From assembly GCF_041146395.1 (NCBI RefSeq), contig NC_090985.1, forward strand, positions 1,897,501 through 1,961,500: a stretch of 64,000 nucleotides of DNA, in the 5' to 3' direction. Shown here one piece after another: positions 50,538-61,302 of this stretch (the first letter of the stretch is position 1; the number at the start of each line of letters is the position of its first letter). The notes below the pieces were generated by a model. It did no database searches, was not told the origin of the DNA, and was given only the letters and a program-made list of their open reading frames with translations. The stretch is from Eulemur rufifrons (taxonomy: Eukaryota > Chordata > Mammalia > Primates > Lemuridae). A program made the translations under genes and the position numbers.

Positions 50538-50550
50538 AAAGTAAACTTTT

Positions 50551-51060
50551 AATTCAGATATAACTCATCTACAGGACAAGTGCGCAAATCACGAGCACAC
50601 ACCTTGGTGTCTTCACACAGCAAACACTGGTGTCACCAGCACCCAGATCAGGAACTGGGTACAGCCAGCACCACAGACACCCCTCCCTGCCTTCCCTTCC
50701 TTTGCAGTCTCCGCCCCTGCTGCGGACACACTATCCTGACTTCTGATACCCTAGCTTCCTTTTGTCTTCCATTTAACGTGCTGTGAAATTTATCCCTGTT
50801 GTGTATACTTAGAGTTCATCCATTCCTAGCACTGCAGGAGACTCCACTGGATACATACAGCGCAACTCACTTACCTCGTCTGCTGTCGGCAGACATTTCA
50901 GTTGTTCCCAGTTCAGCGCCATTGGGCACAGGGCTGCTCTGAGCACGCCTGCGAAGGCATGCTCACGGCACACACGCGTGTCTGTCTCTTGGCTGTGCGC
51001 CGAGCAGCGGACTGGCTGGGTCAGAGGGCACGCACGTGTTCAGCGGACACAGACACCGCC
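50551..51060 (-). mobile_element. Old L1-like fragment
   Basis: It contains phrases common in reversed old L1 3' regions: 'gtgctgtgaaatttatccct', 'gagttcatccattcctagca', 'cagttgttcccagttcagcg'. The trimeric Alu is inserted beside or in it. Confidence 0.5.
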
Positions 51061-52019
51061 AAACAGGAGCTTGGGTTTTAATAGCTGAATTTTAAGTGGC
51101 AGCTATGAAACAAGTTGGTAGGTGGGGTTAGGGCTGCAGCTCTTGACAGGTTAGGGATGAGCTCAAATTTAATATCATGAAAGTTGTAGCAACATCCTGT
51201 TTGCTTTTGAGACGCAGCTCAAAGCCACTTTCGCCCTTGAGCGGTACGTTGGCGCTGTCAGAGAGGGGCCGCACCCCCTCACAGACAAGAACTGCTGACA
51301 GCCACCGTAGGTCTCCCGGGCACTCACTGGGGGTACCCCTAGGCCAGGTCTCCTTATCACCCCCTTTATGGAATATGTGAAACATATACATTTTTTTATT
51401 TTTGTTTTCCCTGAAGTGCTGGGCTTTCCCCTGGGTTTACGACATGTGCTCTATTGTACTAATCCATTTCTTACAGTTCCATCCCTGTCAGCAATTCACG
51501 TAATTGCTGTCACTTTAACATTTCGGAGAGCATGTGTCGGGGAGGGCTGCAGGGGCCGGGCCGGCCTGCCACGGCGGGTGGCGAACTGGGCCCCCACATC
51601 CGGGCGAGACAGAGCCGGGCGGCAGGAGGGGTCTTCCTTCTCCACGGAGGCTTTTGCCTGCAGACCAAAAAAGGAGTTTTCAGACTCCTTTGCATCTTAA
51701 AAAAAAAAAAAAAAAAATTAAAAAAAAGTTGTGTTCTGTACAGCTAAATACTTATGTAGCCCAGATGTTAGCTTGAGGCCCGCTACCCCACAAGAGCTAT
51801 GTCAAATTAGCTCCAACCTCTACCAATTCTGTGGTCTGTGAAATTCAAAATTCCTCCCCAAGATCTCTCCTAATTCGCAGGGAACTTATGCTCAGGGCCG
51901 TGTTGTCCTCGAAAGTTTTGTTACCCAAGGTGGGTCCAGAGGCCGGAAGCGCCAAGGTCACCTGGGAGCCTGTTGGAAATGTGGACCTTCAGGTCCTACT
52001 CTGGAGTCCAGACCCCCTG
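51061..52019. other. Intergenic stretch, no gene seen
   Basis: Mixed sequence with A-rich runs near 51,700-51,727. No recognised gene. Confidence 0.4.
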
Positions 52020-52685
52020 CTGCCATTTGAACGTGTCCCTTAAGATTCATGTATTGGAAATTTAGTCCCTAACGTAACGGTGCAGAGAGGAGGGATGTTT
52101 AGGAGACGTGGTCAGGGTTTGAGGACTCTACCCTCCTGAATGGATCAGTGCTGTTAGCACAGGAGTTAGCAAGGGTGTTGTCAGAGCGAGTGTGGCCCCT
52201 CGCCCCTCTTCCTACCATGTTAGGGCGCAGCGGTTAGAAAGGGAGTCGGCAAGAAGTAGGTGTCACGCTGGGGTCAGACGCTCTCAAGGGTCCACACTGC
52301 TTAAGGACTGGGAGGGTGTGAAAATGAACTTCTCATCATGTGACCGTGACTCAGCCTGTGGTCTGGACGTCTTGTGCTCACTCATGTTCTGGAAATCACT
52401 TCCCCACCACCCTCGCAGTTGGCCAGCGCCACGTGGTGAGTTCTGGCCAACGACCGTGAGAAGCGTTTACCTGCTGGTGTGAGACCCTTGAAGGCTCTCT
52501 CGCCCTGGCGCGCTGCCCGAGAAGGCCGGCCGACCCGTGGTGCAGTACCGGACGGTGAACCTGTGTCAGCCTGTTTGCTGCGTCGTCACTGGCCAAGTGA
52601 GCGAGAATTAAACCATCGCTCCTACTGCTGGAAGCCACCGGAGGCGTTTGTCACTGCAGCAAAACCCAGCTTATCCTGACTAATA
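52020..52685 (+). mobile_element. MaLR LTR (MLT1/MST type)
   Basis: It begins 'ttgaacgtgtcccttaagat' with 'catgtattggaaatttagtc', passes 'aggactctaccctcctgaat', and ends 'cagcttatcctgactaatac', the order of a MaLR LTR. It is ancient, non-coding and GC-rich in its centre. Confidence 0.7.
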
Positions 52686-55310
52686 CGCGGCACAGGGAGA
52701 GGGGGAGGTCGGAGGCATTCAGGAAACGAGCGGGGCTTCGTGAAAGCTCCCCCGCGCACGGACGTGGCCACGAATAAAAGGTGAAAGCAGGGGCACAGGC
52801 AGGAATGGCCCAGAAGGGCAGCGGCTTGGGAAAGCGCTGAACTCAGCAGAAGGGGCCTCTCAGGCTCTGCACAGACTGAGAACAGGAGAAGGAAAGACAC
52901 ATTGTTTGGGGAAAATGAAGTAAAATTGCCAGGAGACAAAGGGGAAGCAGAACTGCTCAGCTCCTACTGTTTCCGTTTTCCCCAGCAAGGGGAATAATCT
53001 TTAACCTAAGGGGGAGCGAGCGGCGTGAGCTGCTGAGTGAGACGCCGGACACGAGCTCTCGCCAGCACCTGCCGGCGCCCTGGCCGGGGCGCTGCCCACA
53101 CGCGTGTCGCGTGCGTGGACATGGAAAGCCGGGGGCTGGGCTGGGTCTGCCTTCTGCCACGGGACTCACGTCCTTGGGCCCAGGTGAATTGGATCCCAGG
53201 TCCTGAGAGGAAGTGCAGCTGCGAAAGCAGAAGCCGTGTGAGAATCTCCCAGAAACCCAGGGCGGCGGGCAGGGGAGGGTCCAGCTGGAATCGGACGTGG
53301 TGGACGCTGCTCTGAGTTCTTTCCTACAGGCAAGAGAGAAGGGATCCAGCACCTCACAGTGAGGTAAGGCTAACTTCTGGCACACTTCTAGAAGCATCCA
53401 TTTCCCACTTCTCTTTTGGCAATGAGTCTATTAAGTTGATGACTTAGGAAGGACTGGGAATTATAATAGGTATCATTGGGAGTGATCGCATACGTAGAAG
53501 TTAGAACAGCCCGTTTGCACTGGGGGCTTACCGGGCGCCACTCGGTGGGCTGTTTGACCCTCTCGTGTTCGAGGCGTGGCCTGCCCAGCGCCGCCTGCCG
53601 GTCCCCACGGGGCTCCCAAGTCAGTGCTCATCGTCACCTCACGAGGAGCAGCCCTGGTGCTCGGATCACATGATCAGATCCGCATCCTGCTCTGACTCCA
53701 CCCAAAGACAGCGCCCCTCCCCGTGTCACCATGTCACTAGGGTCCCTGCCTGGCAGAGAGTGCTGGGGAGGGGAGCAGACTGGCTGGAGCGGCAGGTGAA
53801 GCCTCTGCCCCTGTGTCCACGGGGCCCCCAGGTGCTGCCCTCCGTCTGTGGGGTCGGGTGGCCCGGGAACCGGCACGTGGCCCCAGTATGGCCCCAGCGT
53901 GCCTCTCCACAGCCTGGGCAGGGTGTCAGAGCCACAGGACGGGAGGGGGAAGGCTGTCCTCGCAGGCTGGGAGAGAGGAAGCTGGGCAAGTGTGTTCGCT
54001 GCAAGTAGCCGGTTTCCCTCCTGCTGCTGTTGTCTGTCTCGCCTTCCCCGTACAAAGCTTCTCCACGATGAAGGCAGAGCGTCAGGCCCACAGGAAGGAG
54101 AGGACAGGCAGGTGACCGAGTCTGTGGGGCGGGGAAGGAACCCTGGGAAATTGCTGTCTAGCAGAAATGGAGTAGAAAAGCCCTCAGTCAACATCTGGCC
54201 ACCTGCAAGATGCACCACGCAGAGTCCCAAAGCCTCTCAGCGCCGTTCTAAGCTTTAGCAACTGTAGACGTGCAAATGAAACAAACCTAACAAAAGAGGT
54301 CATGTAAACGTTAATTATTTAAATTATACTTACACTTATTGAATTTGTGAATCTGGAACCATATATTTTTTAAATTTGAAATTCAAAAAAATGATAGGTC
54401 CCTCTTGCAGACGGTGAGCATTGACTGAAGAAAAAATTAAAAATGGGATTTTTCCGAATTCACAAAACTAAAAGGGTCTAAAAGAAACGTGAACCAAAAA
54501 TCCAAGATTTTTTGGGTACGTTTGCAGCGTTCATTTACACGACTGAAGTACTAACACTTCTCTGACACGTCGGGGACACGTACGAAGGCCGTTCTGGTCG
54601 TCCGCCGTGAAGCCGCGCTGCGGGTGGCATGGGGGGCGGCATCGGGGGTGGCATCGGGGGCGGAGCCCGTGCGGGGCTGCCAGTGACCCGTCAGGACGCT
54701 GTCATCCCTGCCAAGTCCGCACGCGTATTTGGGCTTTATGTTTCTTTGGCTTTTGTTTCTTTGTTTCACGAGTTTTGATTTGTTTTGTGACTCACAAGAG
54801 CTCTGAGGGCCGGGTGGGCCTATTCCCACAGGGAGGCAGGGGAGGTGCCGTGTGCTTTGACTGTATCATGAACTCAAACACACACGAGCAGTGTGAGCCC
54901 CTGCAACCCAACCCCAAGCATCATGAACACTTTTTTTTTTTTTTTTTGCCAAAGTGCTTTAAAGCAAATCCTAAATACAAGACAAGTGAACTTCCACTGG
55001 ACTTAAAAAGACAGCTTCAAGGCAGGAAATGGAACCCAACAGCACGGGGGTGATTGTTGGGTGGAGAGAGAGGAAGAGAGAGAGAGAAGGAACGAGGGAG
55101 GGTGGTGGGGACGGAGGGAAGGGGCTGAAACCGCAAAGCACCCTAATGAGGTCGCTGTGTTCATCCCGCTGTCCTTTCTGCTCCTTTCCCGTTTCCTCCA
55201 CTTCCCACCCACTTTGCTCCTCGCTTTGGAATATCAGCCACCTTGGTGAGCAGAGGCATCTCCGAACACAGGGTTTGCATCAGAGGGAAGCAAAAGGTGC
55301 CTGTTCCCTG
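52686..55310. other. Intergenic stretch, no gene seen
   Basis: GC-rich to about 54.2 kb, then AT-rich. It contains a short GGCATCGGGGG-type repeat (about 54,625-54,665), a T18-20 run near 54,931 and a purine-rich stretch (55,060-55,120). No exon is supported. Confidence 0.4.
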
Positions 55311-55446
55311 TTTTTTTTCCCTGAGACAGAGTCTCGCTCTGTCACCCGGGCTAGAGTGCCGTGTGGCATCAGCCCAGCTCACGGCAACCTCAGACTCCTG
55401 GGCTCGCTCGACGGGCTGGTTTCGAACTCCTGACTTCAAGTGATCC
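55311..55446 (-). mobile_element. Alu fragment, internally deleted
   Basis: Reverse Alu beginning 'tgagacagagtctcgctctg'. It jumps from 'cagactcctgggctcgctcg' to 'ggctggtttcgaactcctga', so the middle of the element is missing. Confidence 0.85.
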
Positions 55447-58400
55447 TGGGCTGAGCCTGTGCCCTCTCCTGCCTCCTCCGCCTCCCTCCTGTCCGTCTTC
55501 CCTGGGAGTCCAGCGTCTCACTGCCAGCTCCTCACGGGCCGGGGCCGGGTGGCTTCCTTCTGCTTTTCTTGCACAGAAGGAACAAACTCTTCCTCATGGA
55601 TCGCAGCCATTTTCCGTTTGCTGGCACGGTTGGGACGAGGGCAGGGAGAGGAGAGCTCTGCACCCAGGCAGGGATGTAGTGCTCCTTGGGGACAGCTCGC
55701 CCTAGAACAGCATCTCCCCAGACTGCAGTTCCATAAATGTCTAGATGATCTGAGCAATGAAACCAGGATTTCCACAAATAAAGGTCCTCACATTAGCGTG
55801 GGGCACGATATTCACAATAAATATTAGCCTATTAAAAACTCTGAGTTGATTTGCAATAAAAATAGCCTCTTGAACTTGGTTTTAGTTTAATGGTGGAACT
55901 GTTTTTTCCAGCTACCTATTAACATCTCATGGGATACTAGTATTTTGTAAGGCACAGTTGGGGAAATGCTGTCCTGGAATTACTTCTTCCGATCTGAAAC
56001 CGTAGGGTAGGACGAATCGCATGTCCCAGCTGGCGGGGACAGCTCATTCCACTGGGAGGTTTAGGATGGGAGATCGGGAACCAGAGAGTCGCAGCTGACG
56101 AAAGGGATGATGCCGGGGCGTTAGGAGGAGAGCGCGTGGTGTGGCCACGGGTGACACAGGCAGAGTCGTCAGACAGAGCAGTACGAAGGGGCTACTCGGG
56201 TCCCCCGGGAGCCCTGGAACGGGTGTGGGCTCCTTCAGAGACTGAGGTGGGGTCACAGGAGGCAGTGGCTCTGGTGGCTCAGGGCACAGGCCGTCCGGGC
56301 CAGGGTGAGCTCAGATCTGCCCTAGAGCCGGTGGCCAGGGACAGCGTCCATTCTCGGAAAGGGAAGGGAAGAGCACTGGCCCAGGAGGTACACAGTGGCC
56401 TGGGAGTGAGAGGAGCAGGGAAAAATAACCCAGCATTTATGTCTGTCTGTCTGTATTTTTACTGCATGTATTAATATCTTTAAGGACTTTTTACATTTTC
56501 AAAATGTTTTAAAAGTAAATAGACAGCAATCTCAAAAGACAGCTCAATGTTTAAATGGTTTCATTGCTCACTTTTAGCAGTCGCAAACTGTGTCTTCCCC
56601 ATTCTTGACATCTTAATTTTGATTCATTCTCAAAATTTTGCGAGTGCCACTGTTTTGGGAAGACTGCTCTATTGTCTGCTTGGCATTTAGCTCTGTGGGG
56701 ACCAGCGTGACTTGTGATCCTCTCTGTACAATTTGTTTTCTTTTAAAAGCCTAGATTCTTACAGAATTTTTTTTTAACTTTTAAGACCTTTTAAGCTCTT
56801 CATTTTGAAATAATTATAGACTCAGAGGAAGTTGCTGAAATACTACATAAGTACCGTGCACACTACCGCTCCCCTGGCTTCCCCAGGGGTGCCATCTTAC
56901 TCAACCACAGGACAACGTCAAAGCCAGGACAGTGACATGGGCACAACACTGTCAACCAGTCTGCAGACGTTATTCAGTTTTCACAGTTTTCACCTGCCTT
57001 CGTTTGTGTGCACGCGCGTGTGTGTGTGTGTGTGTGTGTTTAGTTCCATGCAATTTTAGATGAGATCCCAACATTTATGTTACAAATCCCTTCCTTCTTT
57101 GGAGCCTACAGCCATCGCCTTAGTTCAGGCCTCAGTGTCTGTCACCCGTGAGTTTCCAATGACCCCCCGCGCCCCCCACTCTGCCCCGTTGTCTCTCATC
57201 CGTCCTGCTCTCCCCGGCAGAGCTCTCTTTCCAAACCACAAGCCCCTCTTTATCTGCCTGCTGTACGGCTCTCACGGAACCAACCCCCACGGCTCCGGCT
57301 CCGCAGATCAAGTCTAAGCGGACTTCTGAGTTTGCCCTTGGACTTCTCCTCCCTCTGACCCCATCCCCCCACTTGCGATCTGCGCTCCGGGTTCTGGTGG
57401 TTTCCGCGCCGCACTCTTGGGGGCTGCGTCTGCACCTGCCATTCCTCCTGCCCGGGCACCCTCCTGCCTCTGTGCATCTGAGGGATTCCCGCTGCTCCTT
57501 CAGGGTCTGCTCAAACCTGCCTCTTTCTGGGGGCGTTTCTCTTCTCTGCGCCCATAATTTGCTTTTCTTGCCTCTTAACACGGCACTCCTTGCATAGCTG
57601 CTGTTATTCATGATGGCGAACGTCAGAATCTATTCAAGCCATAGGGTCCTGAGTACAACGGTGGCTTAAACAAGCTGGGGTCATTTTTCTCATAATACGA
57701 TACGCAGAAGCAGGCAGGTCATGCCTGGGAATTGCACCCGACGATGTCATCGGGAGCATGGGGACTTCAGCTACGGCCCCACCGTCCGTATCTGGCTCTT
57801 GCCCGAGATCACACGGGTGATCTGCACTCCGGGCAGGAAGCAGAAAAGCTGTGTCTGTATCTGCCCCTCTTTTCGTGTAACAACAAAAGATTTTCCAGAA
57901 CACTCAACAGATTTTTGGTTCTATTTCATTGACCTGAACGGTATTTTACATAGCCATTTTTCTTTTATTGCTCTTTCTGGTTTTTTTTTTTTTTTTTTTT
58001 TTAAACCCACCTAGTCCTGCAAGCAGATCCATGGCCCTCTTTATCTAGAAGAGAGATTAGACAAACAAGTACTTAGCTCCTCAGTCTCTGTAACGGAGGA
58101 AGACGAGGGACAGGAGACCCGGAGTCGCGTGTGGATGCGTCGACCTACCCTTGTGTCTGCCACACGCAGGTCCGCCGTGGGCTGAGCGCCGCCTCCCTGA
58201 AGACAGGAATATCCTATCACTTTCTGTCCTGACTCCCGTGTGCCTAGCACGGTGTCAGCGCTTGGTAAACACTTACTGGAAATCTCACCAGCGTCTGAAT
58301 GAACGTATGCACGCAGTATACCAAGGATTAAGAAACAAATCTGAGTTGTCGTGTTCTGTCCATCCCATAGGGAATGTTTCCCGTGCAGCAGTCTGACGCG

Positions 58401-61170
58401 GTGCACGGCGCACAAACACCAAGGGGCCAGGACGAGCGTGTTGTGTGGAGCCACGGCAGTGGTCAGGGCCAAAGCCTCTGTCCGCTTCCTGCCCATCTCT
58501 GCGGGTCGCCGGTCTTGCCGGCGGGCGGGGAGGGCGAAGGGCTCGCGGGGTGGGCAGAGGGCAGAGGGTCCTTAGAGTAGCAGCTGCTGACCAGACACGG
58601 GGAGGAGGAAGGGGGGGTAGACCACAGAGAGGGGGCAAACCTAGGGACTGGGGCGCCCACAAACCATCACCCTTAGTGGTTTTGAACTTCCTGGGAGAGA
58701 TTATTTCCTTTTAGGTGGTAGGAGCATTCCTGTTTTGTGAATCACTGGAAATTTCTTCTTCAGCGTTGTAATTCCCTTTAGTTACCCAGCTCCTCAGTAA
58801 ATGAGCCTCCCATACGAGGCCTTACGCAGCGTGTGGGGGCCAGTGGGACAGGTCTCTAAGGGACGGTGGGCTTTCCCACGGCCCCTCCCGGAGGTCGGCA
58901 CGGCAGGGCAACGTGGGCATAGAAAATCGTGACCCTGCCTGGCTGGCCCAGGGCTGGAGACAGGACGGAACTGTCCCTGGCAGCCCTGACAGCAGGAGGA
59001 GGCACCTGCCCCGAGTGACTCGGGTCGGGTCGGACTCAGGGCTTGCAGCAAACGCTGTCAGCCCAGGCACAGTGGAGGAGGGAGTCTCTGGAGCAGGGAG
59101 GAGGGAGGGAAAGGGGGTGCCAGGATCCAGAGTTGCGACCTATGAACTGTGACCCACAGCAAGTCACCAACCTTCCTAAGCCCCGCAGGACCTATATCCC
59201 GGGCTGCCGTGGTGACGGAAGGAGCAAGGTGTGGAAAGCGCTGAGAACGCAGTTACCGCTCACCGGTCATCACCACCGTCTTGAAAGTTCTGCTTCTTGC
59301 TCTGACCCTCGTTCTCAACTGGGGGAGCTGGGCGAGAGGGCAGCGGATGGCTCTGAGGTCCCGTAGCGTGTTGCCGTAGTGCTCGGGCACAGCCCCGTCT
59401 GAGCCCTCGTCGATTGCTCAGAAATTGTTTTTGCGCCAGTTTCGACCTCTGGACTGTCCAGGCGACGGCTGCCCAAGCCACCTGGTGTACCTGACACCGA
59501 GCGCAGTGCCCAGCGGGTAGAACTGCCCGACGATGCCGGTGGAGCCGAAGGGCCGCAGGGGTCCTCGCCCCACGCTCTTGCTCCTCACGCACCTCCCTAA
59601 CTCTCGCGGCCTCTCCCAACCTCTGACCTCCCTCTGGCCGTGTGCAGTGTCCTGGGAGCCCCTGAGCTGGCGTTTCCATTAAACAAGGACTTCCAAAGGA
59701 CAGCCACCCTCTCCCTTCCTGTCCGTTCCTGGGCAAGCTGGGAGTCTCGGTTCACAACAGGAAACCAATAGCTTTGTGCTATCAGAAGACATTTCCTTCG
59801 CAGCACAAAACGTCTGAGTAATAATTTCAGGCCGGGCTTCACCCATTTCCTGTGAAAGGAGGCAACCTGGCCTCTCCTTGTCCCGCGAGCCCCGGCTTTC
59901 CAGGGCTGCAGTGCTGAGCGCCGTGCGCGGAGATGGGCCTCTCCCACCGCACGGCGTCCTGCGGGGCAGACGCACCGGGACGGCCGCTCGGCTCGGATGC
60001 GGGCACAGGTCCCGCACCCGGGTGCTCCACAGGCGGCCTCGAGTGTAGAACTCCTGGGTAAACAAAGTCACAGCTTCCTCTGAGAGTCAAGACGGAATCT
60101 GGCACCAGGGAATTAACAGATGCCGGGGGCCATGAAAAGTTTGCGGGACTGATTCCCAGTAGCTCCGTCATAACTGACTCTGTAGGAAAAAATGGCCAAG
60201 AAATTGTTTTCCTGATGGCGTGGCCCACCCCGCTGCCCCAGGACAGAGGCTACAGCCCCAGGGACAGATGACGCTATTCACTCCACGAATCCTGCAAGAG
60301 AAGGATCTCCTCCTCCTCGGTAATCACGTTAGATCTCTCAACGTTAAGTCCAGGAGAGTTGGGGGGCGTTCTTGTCCCTTGTCCCCACTGTACAAAAGGC
60401 AAACAGCCTCTCAACAGCGGCAGGGCAGGCCAGCGGCAGAGCCAGGCCAGAACTCCGGTTCCGTCATTTCTAGGCCATTGTCCCTCCAGAGAGGAGCATT
60501 TTGAATCCCTTCTAATAGCGTCCTGGAAGCTTCTTACGTGGGCTCTGATGCTCACCTACAGGGTAGCAGAATTCCTTGCATTTCTAGAGGAAAAAGCTGG
60601 CAGGGACTTCCACCTTCTAGAGAGAATTTGGACCAAGGTTTCCTCCCACCGCAGGCCGGGCAGGAGGCGGAGGAGCCGCGTGGGCCTGGGCGACTCCGGG
60701 CGGCCCCAGGCAGAGATGTTTCCGCCTGTTGAGTAGGAAGTCAGAGAAGCAGGCGGTGACCAGCGCGCTGACCTGTAGCAGGTGAGCCGCCAGAGGGGGG
60801 TGGGAGCACCTGTCCTGTCCCCACAGCAGTGGTCACACTGCGTGTTTGTCTGCGGCACGGCTGGTGCTCAAACCACTCGGCTCGGAGAGCGAGGACACAG
60901 AGCCGCGGAAACCACTCCACTGGAAGGGGCGCTAAAGGCCCGGCAGGAGTCCACAGTCAGTCCCCTAAAGCAAGGAGGGGACCCTGGTCTTGTGGGGCAG
61001 GGACAGTGCTGGACACACACGCAGCCACGTGACCGGAGTCATGCCTCTCACCACACTGGTCGCAGGCTCTCGCCAGTGCGGGAGGAGGGAGGCGTGTGCG
61101 TGGACGCTGGCGTGTAGAGGCGCACGGACATCTTCCGTCGTTTGTGATTCACAGAGAGGGCCTCACCGTT
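55447..61170. other. Intergenic stretch, no gene seen
   Basis: Contains an L1-like segment (about 56,760-57,010), a GT run (57,018-57,039), a poly-T run (about 57,981-58,002), an L2-like 3' end (about 58,215-58,310, 'gcgcttggtaaacacttact') and a MIR-like reverse fragment (about 60,360-60,480). A moderately CpG-rich segment lies near 58,380-58,660 but no gene is attached. Confidence 0.4.
57018..57039. repeat. (GT)11 microsatellite
   Basis: A GT run preceded by an alternating CACGCGC stretch. Confidence 0.9.
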
Positions 61171-61302
61171 TTCTTTTTTATTTCATTCATTTATTTTTTC
61201 AGAGATGGGGTCTTGCTGTGTTGCCCAGGCTAGGGTGCAGTGGCTACTCACAGGTGTGATCATAGCTCGCTGCAGCCTCGAACTCCTGGGCTCACGCGAG
61301 GA
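61171..61302 (-). mobile_element. Alu fragment (one arm)
   Basis: Reverse single Alu arm: 'agagatggggtcttgctgtg', 'ggtgtgatcatagctcgctg', 'cctcgaactcctgggctcac'. An extra ctactcac interrupts the usual 'gcagtggtgtgatc'. Confidence 0.85.

Noticed and set aside
60790..60806. Second CTCF-like site (ccgccagagggggg)
   Set aside because: It lacks the C required in the GGC part of the core, so the match is too weak to call.
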